Assembly (NCBI GenBank): GCA_023053545.1
Contig: JAKZAN010000003.1
Span: 219,501 to 283,500, forward strand
DNA length: 64,000 nucleotides
Reading direction: 5' to 3'
Source of the DNA: Lepidurus packardi
Taxonomy: Eukaryota > Arthropoda > Branchiopoda > Notostraca > Triopsidae
Below, in pieces: positions 10,191 through 23,151 of this stretch. The position numbers were made by a program, and so were the translations under genes. The stretch's first letter is position 1. Every line of letters begins with the position of its first letter. The notes beneath the pieces were generated by a model. That model saw only the letters and a list, made by a program, of their open reading frames with translations, was not told the DNA's origin and did not search any database.

Positions 10191-11381
10191 AGCCGTGAAT
10201 AACTGAAGCCTTAGATGGCATTTAATTTGAATCGGAAATTAAGTCAGAAGACATCAATTACTCAAAAATCCTGTTTCACTCTTACTACACCTCTTAGTCA
10301 TACTCGACTTCGACGTCAAATGTTTCGATGAAAAGAATAACTCCAATGTTTTAGCCGCAGTTGAAACAACTTGTGTTCCGGATCACATAATTAGAAAGCC
10401 TAGTAGATACAAGGATTGATGTCGAATGTTTTGCTTTTTGTTTTTACTTGAAAATGTTAACTTTTGGAATTCCCGTGGCACGTCAGACCAATAAGGAGTA
10501 ACCCAGATTTCGAAGAAAAACGTTGTCGTCGCTCCAAAAATGCCTGTGTGATATACGGAAATAAAAGCTAATTATAAATAGCTAAATTATACGGAAATAA
10601 AGGCTAGTTATACGGAAATAAATTGCTTTTAGATACTTAAACAGAAACCTTTGAAGAATCCAGACAAACTCAACAAAAGCACAAACAAGAGAACTACCCC
10701 ATGCTTGCAAATGGCTTCGGTTCACTGAACAAAGTTTGCTTCTCTGGGCGGAACCTATTTTATCAAGAGAAACAAAAACTGTTTATGAAAACAATGATGA
10801 ATAACTTATTATCAAATTAAAGCTTGCATGCATTGTACACATAATATTTAAATAGCATTAAATTCAATAGTATTAAATGACAAATAAAACCAATTTACCA
10901 AGAAAAAGTACAAATAAAACTGTGAAAAGTTTTCAAACTGGCCAGTGAAAAACAAACGTCTGTTTAGGAAAGTCAGAGCGTTGTCTAAACGTTGGAACAA
11001 AGCCGAACAGTTCACAAACCGCGTGTTGCACTGTGGGGCAACTGACAGCCTGTTATTCTTATTCCAAATGGTAAGAACTGGCTAAATTGGCACACGTAGA
11101 GGTTAAATTAGGTACACACATTAAGTCTAAATGATAGGGAATATTTCCAACTTGTTTCTTACCTTTAAACCTTCGGAAAAGTACCACTTTTTAAGCCACT
11201 TATTCTGACAACACACGCTAAACGCCACCAGGAGAGGCTTCCATAGGGGATGCCACCCAGCCACAGCTGCGTTCCAGTTGCGCAATACGACCCGAGCGCC
11301 ATTATGATAGGTTTTGTGCATTAACGGTTCAAACAGAACTGGTTTGTTTTAAAATATTTCCCTTTTTCTAACACACTTATT
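10191..11381. other. No gene seen; short tandem repeat inside
   Basis: A/T-rich sequence without credible genes. The only structure noticed is three copies of tatacggaaataaa between about 10553 and 10622, spaced irregularly. Confidence 0.4.
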
Positions 11382-12002
11382 TGTAAGGAGTGGAATTAGT
11401 GGTGGTATGGATTTAAAGCTCGATAACAATATACTATGCAGAGTTAAGAGATTAACACTGAATATACGATAAACACTGTTGACCATAAATGTAAAGGACA
11501 ACGTAAAGACATCTCTCGTGCCGAGGCCAGAACCCTCGTGAATGTCTATACGCAGTCCAAAGGTAATCTTAAGTTCCGAAGCCCAAGAAGCAAAACAGCG
11601 ATGCCAACCCAAGGACACAACCCAAGCCTAAGATCACTTGAGGCCAAGGAGGGTAGACGAACCCGAGGTCACAACCCAAGCCTAATAAACTAATTGAGGC
11701 CACGGAAGGTAAAAACAACCGAAGCGCACCTCGATACCGATGTCCAACTGGCCTATAAATACGGACCCGCCAGATGACAACAGCAGGCAGTTCACCCCTC
11801 GTCTCAGTCCCCGTAACATCAGTACCCCTCCCCGTTTTCCCCAGCAGTCCATAGCAGCGCCATCACCGTCTATCGAGACCGAAGCCAGCGAAGCCCTCAC
11901 CCGAAGCCAATCGACCCGACTCCCCCCTGTCCCTCCTCTCTAAATCTGTACTGGCCCCGCTGATAGCAGAAGTGAAATACATTGAATAAACTGACTATCA
12001 CA
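11382..12002 (+). mobile_element. Solo LTR of the env-bearing Gypsy family
   Basis: This 621-bp sequence starts TGTAAGGAGT and ends GACTATCACA, like the 673-bp LTRs at 14858-15530 and 37539-38211, and is flanked by the 4-bp target duplication tatt (11378-11381 and 12003-12006). It contains a TATA-like ctataaatacgg and an AATAAA close to its end. It is a fossil left by LTR-LTR recombination, more diverged than the two LTRs of the nearby full element. Confidence 0.9.
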
Positions 12003-12261
12003 TATTCAATAATGATAATTAACTGTTAAATTTAACTGCGCTCTCTAAAATTGATGTGAATGGGAAGGTTTAATTTTTAATTTTAAACTAAATTTTAGAA
12101 ATTCATTGTAGAGAACTAATTTTTAAATAACTCAATTAACTAACGATTAGCCAACTAAGAAATAAACTGATTACCAACTACATGTAAAAATGGTAATTTA
12201 GCAAAAGGTTTAACTCAAGACATTTCTTTATGTACTGGTAGTGAACCACAGAGATTCTAAA
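12003..12261. other. No recognised feature
   Basis: A/T-rich spacer downstream of the solo LTR and of the minus-strand gene's stop codon. Confidence 0.4.
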
Positions 12262-13508
12262 TTAATAATAAGTTGATAAAAACGACGGATTACTTGTCAT
12301 GTAATTGGCCCTGTAGTTCGATAACAAGGGTGGCGGGTGAAAGATTTCCTTATGCGCCGCGTAAAGACTCTGGAATTTGACCACTTCCATATCGTACAAT
12401 TCAAGCCAATTTTCACTCCACTCCTCGTATTTCATCGGTTCAAACAAACTACGAGCATATGGACCAACCATGCATTGGTCCGAGTAGTTTTTTAATGAAT
12501 CAAGTAAACGTTCGACAAAGACTTGCAGATTCTCGCCTTTACGGCGAACTAAATGACTCGCTCTCGCATCAGCAGCATCACTTTCAACGGACGGGTCCAA
12601 AAACTTGGTTACAGCGTCATCACTCTGTCAAAAATGAGAATTAAAAAGGAGCTTGAAAGCTTTTCCTAATGAATGATGGCTTACTTCTGAGGAACCAGTG
12701 GAACCTGCACTGGTTCACCGGAATGCACTGGTTCACCTGCACTGGCTGCACCGGAACCTTCCGAACTGGAAGAGGAGTGGCTACCTTGAGCAGGGTCTTC
12801 TTTCCTTAGATGCGCCAAAAGAGAACATAGGTTGAACCCTTTGCCTATTTTATGTTTTAAGCACCTTTGGAACTGATCGTGACGCGTGGGAAGGCTAAGA
12901 GGACGATATTCACGCCAGCAGCAAGCAAAGGAGTGGCTACAGTGAGGTCTGGCATGCAATGTTGGATTACAAAAGCTTATGGTTTACAGGGTGCGAGGTA
13001 AGGGTTGAGGATAATCAGTTGAAAACTAGAAAATGCGTACCTAAGGCTTTGTCTCTAGCGTCTGCTTCTTCTTGGATTGCATCAACAGTAGCCAGGGGTT
13101 CCAAAAGCTGCTTGGTTTTGTTCTTGAAGGAATGGCTATAGAGCAATTCCAAAGCTCTAATATACGAGCTGCTAGAGGTATTAGCCAAGGTATTGACTAG
13201 AAGGTACTAACCTTGTAGTCACTAGAAGCTCGCCTTATTTTATATTGTAAAATTTGTTAAATAATACTTTACTAATACCTTAATAGTTTACCAAGCCATT
13301 GTAGAATGGCTGATGGAAAATCGGTTTTCCGGCCAGCAGATTTGTTTGATGGTCGACTGGCATGGTATCTATGCCAAAAGGCTGATAATAAGTTACTTGA
13401 TAATAACTGACAATAAGTATAAGTTACCATAAAACTTTTGGGTAAATCTGCTGGAAGCCAGGCCCAAATCCTACGATTTGGATGTATCAAATTAGCCAGG
13501 TATGTCAC
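12262..13508 (-). CDS. Candidate spliced gene, unrecognised
   Basis: Several minus-strand blocks join through good GT-AG borders without losing frame. 13428-13508 (NLIHPNRRIWAWLPADLPK) is followed by a 46-bp intron. 13292-13381 is exactly 30 codons (TMPVDHQTNLLAGKPIF), followed by an 85-bp intron. 13041-13206 includes LLEPLATVDAIQEEADARDK. The last exon, 12262 to about 12622, includes VGPYARSLFEPMKYEEWSEN and ends FLSTYY. The middle part (about 12685-12960) has open, Ser/Gly/Pro-rich sequence whose exon borders I could not settle. I do not recognise the family: no membrane segment or catalytic motif is visible. The ATG at 13506-13508 is a possible start, but an upstream exon is equally possible. 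The phase agreement of three exons argues for a real host gene or a recent copy of one. Confidence 0.5.
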
Positions 13509-13954
13509 ATTATTTCAAGTAAGTTTTGTCACTGTTCCTTGGAAATCGCATAATTTATTATTTACAAATCTAAAAAAAATCTAAAAAAAGTCAATTTGAA
13601 GTAAACCAAAGAAAAACTCTGGCCGAGAATACAACGACGTTTAGGGCTACCGTTTAGTGTTCTGCTGACGGATTTACTGTTGATTTTGTATAGTTTTTTG
13701 CTTTGGAATCCTTTGGACCCACTAACGTTACTGGAATGACTTTGAATTGACTAGATGTACTCGTTCCACGCATGCCTGCCTTGTAAACAAACAAAAATTT
13801 GTCGTAGTAAAAAGTGAACGATGGATGGCCAGTAACGGAGCAGTGGTCACGCCTAACCGTCCCGTTTCTCAACCAACCACGAAACACCCCGACGTGAAAA
13901 CATGTGACGTTTAGGGCAAGGGTTTATTGCGTTGCACACGTTCAAATGACGTTC
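13509..13954. other. No firm feature; unplaced minus-strand open frame
   Basis: A minus-strand frame at 13654-13887 contains SFTFYYDKFLFVYKAGMRG, which looks protein-like and could be another exon of the gene at 12262-13508, but no matching splice pair was established. Confidence 0.25.
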
Positions 13955-14165
13955 ATTTGAAGGTTACCCGAAGCCAAAAAAGGACCCTGAGATCATTGAA
14001 GGTTATTTAAAAGGCATTAGAAGGTTATCCTAAACCAGGAAAGGTTTGTTGAGGTCATCGAAGGTTATTTAAAGGTCATTTGAAAGTTACTTGGAAGTCA
14101 CTGTTATCTGGAACCAGGAAAGGCTGTTGAGGGCATTGAAGATTATTTAGAGGTCATTGAACCAA
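13955..14165. repeat. Degenerate tandem repeat (gaaggttatttaaaggtcatt type)
   Basis: Imperfect copies of a unit containing gaaggttattta and aaccaggaaagg recur about every 70-75 bp, roughly three times. Confidence 0.6.
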
Positions 14166-14857
14166 ATTCGTCATCAGGAGCCGCCTTTTCACAATGCGTC
14201 AATGAGTTTTTGAATAATATACCTTTACATTCTTGGGTTTTCCCAGGGCGAACTTGCCACTTGCGCTCCAAGTGTCGAGGCACTCTGCGCTAGCTAAATC
14301 TAATCTAGTGATAGGTTTTCGTCATTCTTGACCTGATGGCAAGAAAAGAATGCAAGGTGAAGGTCAGGGACAAGTATTTCAAGGTCAAGGGCAAGATTTA
14401 GTATAAGAACCGAAAGTATCGCGAAGGAGGGGGAGTAGTCGTTATAGCCTGATCACGAGGTAAACAAGTAGATTAATGTAGTGGACAGGAAAGACTACCT
14501 GTGTTTCGTTTGTTTCGTTTCCTTTGTTCATTTGTGTGTCTTTATCTACTCAATAAATCAATACGCTACCAACCAAAATAAGTTTAACTTAACACTAGTT
14601 AGGTTCTAGTTCATTCGGTAACGGAAATCCCGCCCATTTCATGCAGAAAGTGGTCAATACCCTCTTTGCCGTACCTTTAGAGCCAGGACAATGCTCTAGC
14701 GAGGGAGAGTAAAGAGGAAAGTCAGTGTTCGTTTAATTTACAAACAAAAGTACCTTTCTAGGAGCTGGTATAGCAGTTGTAAGACTGGAAATCTGGAAGT
14801 AGCAAGACAAAAGATCGAACGTTGTAAACATTAGAAACTGCTGTAACAGTTATGTAG
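14166..14857. other. Spacer, no gene; ends in a 130-bp satellite unit
   Basis: No gene is recognised. The last bases before the provirus (ctgtaacagttatgtag) match the end of the 130-bp units seen after its other end, at 38341 and 38471. Confidence 0.4.
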
Positions 14858-15530
14858 TGTAAGGAGTAGAATTAGTAATAGTATAAATTTAAATCTCGAT
14901 AACGATATACTAGGAAGAGTTAATAGATTAACACTTAACATACGATAAACACTGTTAACCATAAATGTAAAGGACAACGTAAAGACATCTCTGGTGCCGA
15001 GGCCAGAACCCTCGTGAATGTCTATACGCAGTCCAAAGGTAATCTTAAGTTCCGAAGCCCAACGACGCAAGAAGAAGCAAAACAGCGATGCCAACCCAAG
15101 AACACAACCCAAGCCTAAGACCACTTGAGGCCACGGAGGATAGACGAAACCGAGGTCACAACCCAAGCCTAATAAACCAATAGAAGCCACGGAAGGTAGA
15201 AACAACCGAAGCGCACCTCGATACCGATGTCCAACTGGACTATAAATACGGACCCACCAGACGACAACGGGGCCCAGTTCACCCCCCTTCTCAGTCCCCG
15301 TAACATCAGTTCCCCTCCCTGTTCTTGGCCAAGGATACCCGTCCGCCGAGCAATCCCCCCAGCAGTCCATAGCAGCGCCATCACCGTCTATCGAGACCGA
15401 AGCCAACCGAAGCCAGTGAAGGCCTCACCCGAAGCCCAATCGACCCGACTCCCCCTGTCCCTCCTCTTTAAACCTGTACCGGCCCCGCTGATAGCAGACG
15501 TGAAATATACTGAATAAACTGACTATCACA
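14858..15530 (+). repeat. 5' LTR of env-bearing Gypsy element
   Basis: Starts TGTAAGGAGT, ends GACTATCACA, contains a TATA-like ctataaatacgg near 15239 and AATAAA near the end. Same length as the 3' LTR. Confidence 0.93.
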
Positions 15531-15700
15531 CTGGTGGCAGCGTCTCTTCGACCCCACGTCCTCCGAACCCGAAAGCAAGCTTCCACGCCTACCAGCATCA
15601 AAACCCCCAAACTCCACGAATCGTAAGTACAACCATACATACTAAAAATGACCGCTGTAGGATCAACGTCCACAGTTCCCTTATCAATAACCCTAGAACA
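15531..15700 (+). promoter_or_regulatory. Primer-binding region, leader and start of gag
   Basis: ctggtggcagcg directly follows the LTR, where the tRNA primer of Gypsy elements anneals. The first ATG of the leader is at 15648; the LINE insertion point is at 15700. Confidence 0.6.
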
Positions 15701-16599
15701 GACACAAGTCGTCAAACGTGCCCGAAAACCCCCAAGAATACCCGAAGTTGACGTCCCTACCTCCGCTAATGTAGGAGCCACCAACAGCAATGTTAACAAA
15801 GCTATCCCAAGGCCCCACTCAAGAGTACGGATATGTACTGGTAATTCAACAGCAAGACGTCCCAAAACGGAACCTTACAGTCGCAAGGAGAGACCTGTTA
15901 ACTCTTGTCGAACAAGATATAAAAGAGAAAAGCCCCAGAGCTCCAACCCCTATCCTAGCCAATAAATCACCAGCTGGCAATCTGTTTCTAACCTTTAAAA
16001 ATGCAAATGAAATGATGGAAACTGGAAATCTTTTAAAAGAAACTACACTTTCCCAACTCGGATCCGTAAGGACTGTCGTGAGACAACGTTACCGGAAGAT
16101 AGTTATTCACAAACTTCCTCGCGACCTCGACCTGAACACTATTTGTGCCCATATGTCAGAGAAAAACTCAGCACTCGGCGTACATTTTGTAGCAGACCAA
16201 GCTAAATGGCTGAACCCGAGCAGCACGAAAACGTTTGGATCAATCTGGTACTTCTGCTCAACAACGGAGGAAAAAAGCAAACTTCTCAACGTAGCAGCGC
16301 TCCTCGCCTTTAACAGGGTTGTACAGATCGAGGACGTGAGACATTCACCTCTAATCCAATGTTTTAATTGCCTCGCTTTTGGACACATTGCCTCAGCTTG
16401 AAAACGCCTAATACCCACCTGCGCAAAATGCGCATCAGCAGAGCACTCAACGAACACCTGCCACGTCAAAGAACTGAAATGTGCGAACTGCCGCGGCAAA
16501 CACGAAGCCTTTGACCGTTCATGCACAGCTAGGATTGCTGCTCTCGAAAAACTGACAAATAACCCGACGGCAACACCAACGACATCGTCACAAACATGA
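15701..16599 (+). pseudogene. LINE ORF1, CCHC RNA-binding protein, broken
   Basis: 5'-truncated ORF1. It has an RRM-like core (for example VRQRYRKIVIHKLPRDLDL and TKTFGSIWYFC) followed by three zinc knuckles around CFNCLAFGH, CAKCASAEH and CANCRGKHEAFDRSC. The frame shifts near 15800. A TGA at 16399-16401 stands exactly where the fourth Cys of the first knuckle belongs. The product would coat LINE RNA in the ribonucleoprotein particle. Its stop (16597-16599) overlaps the ORF2 ATG as ATGA. Confidence 0.85.
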
Positions 16600-18793
16600 A
16601 ACGCACGACTAGAAGTGACGCTCAACAAACAACTGACGTAAACCAACCTGACCAACAACGAAACAACGGAGGAATAAGCATCATCTTTCATAACATAAGG
16701 AAAAGTTTTTTCCAACTTACAGAGACTCTGAGAGAAGCAAACATCCAAGAAGCGAAAGCAGTCTTCATACTAGAACCACCTACAAAGATGTCGAATCAAT
16801 CTCAACAGGGCTTTGACCTAATTATGCCTCCGACGGAGTATAAAGGGGTGGTCTGTTTCAAGAGACCAAATACGTTCCATTTTCAAATCCAATCAGTACA
16901 AGAATTGTACTCCATCTCAAAAATACAACCGGAGAGTCTACCTTCCATAACACTTGTATGCATCTACAGAAGGCAAACCAATGATACACTCAAACTACTC
17001 ACCAAGATATGGCACCAGTTGAACGACACCACCTCTCCCATCATTCTATGCGGCGACTTTAACGCACATCACTGGTATTGGGAAAACAAACCTCCAGACG
17101 GACCGGGTTCACAGTTATACGATTTTGTCACGGAGAAAAACATGGTGCTTGTAAACGAATGGAACACTCCAACCTTTCAAAATGAAAGAGGAGATTCCTC
17201 AACAATAGACCTCGTCTTTGCCTCACCGAAGATCGCAGAATGCATGCAAATGATACCCCTAAATAAAAACTCTTTCCCCAACTCGTCGGATCACAACGCT
17301 TTCTCCTTACGGATACATACACCTGTTAAAGAATTCTCCCCGCCATTTTAGAACTACAAGAAAGCCGATTGGATATCACTTAATGAAGATCTATCCAATA
17401 AATTAAATGAAATGGAAAAGACACTGACACAACTCAACTCTACCGAGCAACTTGATAATGCAGTTGGCCGTCTATCCGGTATTCTCGTAGACACCGCTTC
17501 AACGTTCATCCCAAAAATAAATTTATCGAACAAAAAAATCCTTGGTGGAATTCTACACTCAAATCCTTAAAGAAAGATGTAGCTAAGAAACTAAGAACGT
17601 ACCGCTCCTACCTAAATGCTAACAACGATAGACTCTGGAAGGACGCTAGAAACGAATACACTAGTCAATGCCGAAAAGCCAGGGAGAGATACTGGGAAGA
17701 CAAAATGTCCACCTCAGACACAAAGTTACTATGGAACTTAGACAGGAAAGCACGGAAAACTACCACAAATAGCTCACTTGACCTTCTCCTCGACTCAAAC
17801 CGGAAAACTTTCCAAAACGAAACGGAGAAACTAAATCACCTCGCAGTGAAACTACTTGAAGCAGACCTTAGCCCACCCATAAACAACAAACCAAGGAGGA
17901 TGCAACCAGATGTAAGTAAACGGCCGAAATGCAGACATGAAGTTCAGCACAAAATTTCACACGCTGAAATTACAACTATTGTTGACCACCTCCCACCCCT
18001 AAAAGCACCCGGCACAGACCTTATACAACCAACTCTTATAAAAAACACGTGGAAATCGATTGGACCTTATATAACTGGATTTTTCAACGCAAGTGTAAAG
18101 CTAAAACATTTCCCAACCCCCTGGAAAACCGCTAAGATCTTCCCCATCCCAAAACCCGGTAAAACGGACTACTCTACCTATAAGAGTTTTAGACCAATTG
18201 CCCTTCTATCGTGCCTGGGAAAAATACTCGAAAAAATCTTAGCAAACAGGATTATAACCCACCTCGAAACCAATAACTTACTATCCCCAAATCAATCGGC
18301 CTTTCGCACAAAGAAGTCAACAACAAACTCGCTAATCACGCTGTCGGACAAAATCCTAAACGGCTTCGACAAAACGAAAGTGACATCTGCTCTCCTTCTA
18401 GACATCGAAGGAGCTTTCAACAATGTTCTACACGGAAAACTCCTCCAGAAAATGAGAAAGAAAAGATTCCCAACCTACATGTCTGAATGGGTACGAAGTT
18501 TTCTTGAGAACCGTTCAGGCTTCGTAATAAACGGACCATCTTTCAGTGATACCTTCATCATGCTTAAAGGTGCACCACAGGGCTCTCCCCTCTCCCCAAT
18601 ACTCTTTCTCCTCTATATAGACGACGCACTCCACCTACTCAAACAAAAACGTATCACCACAATTGCGTACGCCGACGACCTGCTCCTTGCGGTGACAGGC
18701 TCATCTAGCAAGATCAATGTTAAAATTCTTCAAAATGCCATTAAAACGTTGGAAAAATGGAGTAAGAATCTAGGCTTTTTTTTTTCTCAAAAA
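16596..18793 (+). pseudogene. LINE ORF2 first part: endonuclease and reverse transcriptase
   Basis: Starts at the ATG overlapping the ORF1 stop. The APE-type endonuclease spans about 16670-17340 (ISIIFHNIRKS, FILEPP, CGDFNAHHWYWENK, SSDHNAF). A reverse transcriptase follows, with LPPLKAPGTD, FRPIALLSCLGKILEK, LLLDIEGAFNNV, GAPQGSPLSPILF and the catalytic AYADDLL. A stop at 17349-17351 and a frameshift near 17530 break it. At 18794-18798 it is cut by the nested Gypsy insertion. The remainder lies at 23346-24343. Confidence 0.9.
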
Positions 18794-18798
18794 GCAAG

Positions 18799-18993
18799 TA
18801 GTATGAGGTCATCTACATGCCCTCTATTGGTATGTAACCTTGAGGGCAGCTTTGCCTAGTGAGAGGTCCGTTAGGGAAGGTGAGAGAGAGGTAGTAAGAG
18901 TTGAGCGTCAACACGGTGACCATCGTTAGCTTGTGAGCCACGCATCCAATACACCAAATCTTAGTACCAAATTTAAGACTAGAAGTCATACCA
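18799..18993 (+). repeat. 5' LTR of nested Gypsy
   Basis: 195 bp, nearly identical to 23152-23345; followed directly by the primer-binding site at 18994-19007. Confidence 0.92.
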
Positions 18994-19047
18994 TGGCGCA
19001 GTCGGTGTAAAGAACAATTATCTACAAACTTCAGTTAGTGTGCTTAC

Positions 19048-22000
19048 GTGATTTGTACGCAAATAGATAGAAAGTGCGTAAAAGTGCTAAAACTTGGACA
19101 ACCAGTCACTACCAAAATGGCAGCCAAACCATTTAAGCCCTATGGCACGCCACCCCCACTCGATTTAGAAGAATTTAAAGACTGTTTCGAAGTGTGGAAG
19201 ACACAGTGGGAAGTTTTTCTCGCATTATCAACAATTGACTCAGTTCTGAAGGAGGAAGACAGGCCAGCATACAAAACAAACACTCTCTTGTCATGTTTGT
19301 CCAAATCCACGCTGCACATCGTTTTAACAGCAAGACTGACCTCCCAAGAATTCAAGAGTCACACCGCCATCATCGCCAGGTTGGAGGAGCGGTGTAACGC
19401 AGGGAGAAACCACCATTTTTGGCGTCACGAGTTTGCGTCACGCAAACAAAGGGCGGAAGAACGTGTAGACAACTGGTTATGCGAACTTCGCGACTTGTCA
19501 AGAAAATGCGAGTTCTCAAAGGACTGCTGCGGCTCATGCGAATCGACAAGGATCTTAGGCCAAGTGGTATACGGCGTGGCAGAGGACGAAACAAGACGAA
19601 AGCTGGTTGAGAAGGGACTAACCCTCACCCTCGACGAAGCCGTGGCAACGCTGAAGTCATGCGAAGCCGCTGCACTCCAAAACCAGAAGATGAAAGGTGA
19701 AAACGGAGCTGCAATCTGTGGCGTTTCGAAGACGGACAAGCCGCCGAAGCCTTCAAACATCCCTTCTGGAAAGGCAAAATGCTCGTACTGTGGATCCAAA
19801 AAGAAACATGCACGCACAGATTGCCCAGCAAACGGCAAAGAGTGCAGAAAGTGCGGAAAAACGGGGCATTTCAAGGAAGTATGTAGAAGCAAGGACGACA
19901 AGGATAATGCAGCCATACAAGCCGTATACATCAGTTCCGCGAAGCAGAGTCCCAGTTCAACGGCAACAAGCAAAATGGTCACGGTCAAGGTCATACCGAC
20001 AACGAATACCAGGAAGATCGTAGAAATCCTGGTGCTACCTGACACAGGAGCAGACATTTATGCAATCCCTGAGCAGATGTACAAAGACCTGCTGAAAGGC
20101 GTGGTATTATCGCCGCAAGATGAACCAGCGTACACAGCTGTAGGCGAGAAGATTACCAGCGCAGGCACATTCCGGGCGACTTTCGATTGGATCGCGGGAG
20201 ACGGGCAGTCTCGTCCAACAAAGACAACCGTTCACGTTTTAAAAAACTTAAAACAACCCGTCCTATCTGGAGATACCCAAAAAGCTCTGCAAATGTTGCC
20301 GGAGGAGTATCCACACATCCGAATTACCGAAGCTTCTGCCAGAACCTCAACGACGGAACCAGCCGGGACTCCGGTGCGCAGTATGGACGACAACGCACTC
20401 TTCCCGAACTTGATAGCAGAGAGCAGAGCTGACAACGGAGCGGTCGAATCCAGCAAGCCAAGGGATCTTCAAAAACTCATGGACGAGTTCCCACAAGTTT
20501 TCGATGGAGTTTGCAGAACTATGTCTGGTCCACCATGCCACTTCCAATTAAAGGAAGGTGCAGCACCAGTAACCTTGAAAGGGTCGCGCCCTGTATCTGA
20601 ACCCTTAATGCCGAAAGTCAAGGAAGAGCTGGAATCCCTCGAGAAACAAGAGATAGTTCGGAAGGTGTCGCAACCAACGGCATGGGTACACCATATCGTC
20701 CTTGTGGCGAAGAAGGACGGAGGTATACGTCTATGCGTTGACTTCCGGGAACTCAACAAATGTATAGTTCTCCCGAAGTTCGAGTCCCCAACACCATTCC
20801 AGGCCGTACGGACCATTCCACCGGGGATGAAGTTTTTTACCGTCGTGGACGCCCTGAAGGGATACCACCAAGTGAAGCTGGATGAAGAGTCGACAGCTTT
20901 AACAACGTTTTCTACTCCGTTTGGTAGGTATCAGTATCTGAGACTGCCATTCGGTATAAGACATGCAGGGGACGACTATGGACGTCGCGTGTCGGAAGTT
21001 TTCGACAGCCTACCCTCAAGCAGATGTGTGGTAGAAGACATCGTCGTCTTTTCAGTGGACTACGTTACTCACCTGCAAATGGTTCGGAAGCTGTTCCAGA
21101 AGGCAGCGGATAACAACATCGCTTTGAACGTCAAACAAATCCAGTTCGCTCAATCGACAGCGAAGTTTGGTTGCTTCATCCTCAACAGCAGCGGATTCAA
21201 ACCCGATCCCGAGTTAATGAAGGCCATAAAGGAGTTTCCAACGCCGAAAAACATCACGGACGTCAGGGCCTTCAACGGGCTATGCCAGCAAATAGGTAAC
21301 TTTTCAAAGAAGTTAGCCGAAGCCTTAATCCCCCTTGCGCCACTCCTCAAGAAAGATCGCATCTTCGAATGGACCACAACGCATGAAGAAGCATTCAACA
21401 GGGCAAAAGAGCAGTTGGCTGAAGTCGAAGAGCTCGCCTTCTACGACCCTTCAAGACCCACAGCCCTACACGTTGATGCATCAAGACTGCATGGCCTTGG
21501 GTTCATTTTGAAGCAGGAGATCCCAACGCGAGGCTGGGCAACGGTCCAGGCAGGATCAAGATTTTTATCGGATACCGAGAAGCGGTATGCAATGATCGAG
21601 CTAGAGTGCTTAGGAGCGGCATGGGCAATGCAGAAGTGTCGCCAATTCCTTGAAGGACTTGATACCTTCACGGTTATTACAGACCACAAGCCATTGGTGC
21701 CGATCCTAAACGACCAGACTCTCGACAAAATCGACAACCGACGAATTTTCCGATTAAGACTTAAGATGCAGAAGTACTCATTTGTGGCCAAATGGGTCCC
21801 AGGTAAACGCGACGCGGATGCGTTATCGCGTGCCCCAGTCGACAGCCCGACCACCGAAGATCAGCTAGGCGAAGGACCCCCGTCATTCCGAGCACGGATC
21901 GCAATGCTCGAGGCCGTCGAAAATCCAGCTGCGGCAGTGGACCCAATCTTGGAGAAGATTAAGAAGGCAGCTGACGCAGACCCCGTCATGCAGGAGCTCC

Positions 22001-23094
22001 GTACTACCATCGTTAACGGATTTCTGAACCACAAATGCAATTTGCCTGAAGCATTGCGTCCATACTGGAACATCAGGAGCTCATTGGCGATCGATGAAGA
22101 AGACGGCATGCTGGTTGCGGGCCCACGAATCGTCCGAATCGAATTTGGTTCTAATGCACCAAGGTGCGACGAAGCCACGACAACGAGCGCGCCTATCACT
22201 TTACTGGCCAAACATGGACATGGACATCACGACTGCCGCACGATCATGTGATACATGCACGAAAAATCTGCCGTCGTTTCCCCCGGAACCAATGCGCCAC
22301 CACGAGCCGGCTTCCCGTCCGTTCGAAGTGATCCACGCAGACCTGGCAACGGTCAGAGGGCGAGATTTTCTGGTCATCGTGGACCAGTTCAGTGGATGGC
22401 CACACGTAACTGCGTTCTCAAACAAGAACACATCCGCTCAGAAGGTGGTGGATGCTGTTCGACGCTTCTTCGTTAACGGACCTGGAGCGCCGATCAAGTT
22501 CTTCACGGACAATGGACCTCAATTTGCAAGCGCAGAATTTAAGAGTTTCCTGAAAGATTGGGGAATAGTACACAGCACGTCGTCGCCGCCGTCAAGAGCA
22601 TGAAGAAGCTCATAGAAGGAGCATGGGTGGGAAGAACCTACAGCGAAGACAAGTTTGGCAAGTCGCTGTTGCTTTTCCGGAACGCTCCTAGGGAGGGCAT
22701 AGCCTCTCCAGCCCAGCTCGTTTTTGGGAGACCGGTGCGGGACCTTCTACCAGCGCATCGCCGCTCGTTTGAGACAAAATGGCAAAAGGCAGCGGTCGAG
22801 CTTGAGAAGAAAGCACGGCACACAAAGGAAGTCCGAAAAGCCAGCTATGACAAACGTGCACACGTTTTGCAAGACCTGTCTGTGGGGAGTCACGTCCTCA
22901 TTCAACACCCTGTTACTAAAAGGTGGGATACGCCAGGTGTCCGGGCGCAACCGGGATTACATGGTGAAAACACCTGCAGGGCGCACTTTCCGCCGCAACA
23001 GACGTTTTCTAAGGAGAAGAATTGCAGTTATGCCAGGCACAGGAGCAACATCAATGTCCGAGCCAGCGAGTGTTTTTATTCTCCTTGTATGTAA
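19048..23094 (+). mobile_element. gag-pol region of nested Gypsy element
   Basis: Gag is followed by two zinc knuckles (CSYCGSKKKHARTDC and CRKCGKTGHFKEVC), an aspartic protease with DTG (LPDTGADIYAIP), reverse transcriptase (LCVDFRELNKC, LPFGIRHAG, VVEDIVVFS), RNase H (LHVDASRLHGLGF, YAMIELECLGAAWAM) and an integrase whose core includes TDNGPQFASAEF. Most of the polyprotein is one long frame (19048-22251); the integrase end is broken about twice. It is a fossil copy, recently inserted. Confidence 0.9.
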
Positions 23095-23151
23095 GTAGTT
23101 ATGACCAACCAAAGTGTACTGTACTTCCCCAAAAGATAAAAAAAGGGGACA

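Noticed and set aside
14831-15865. Long minus-strand open frames over the LTR and leader, repeated at 37443-38087
   Set aside because: They are mirror frames of LTR sequence, repeated with it, and show no domain.
16107-16748. Minus-strand frame of 213 residues
   Set aside because: Shadow of LINE ORF1/ORF2.
19425-20057. Minus-strand frame of 210 residues
   Set aside because: Shadow of the Gypsy gag-pol on the plus strand.
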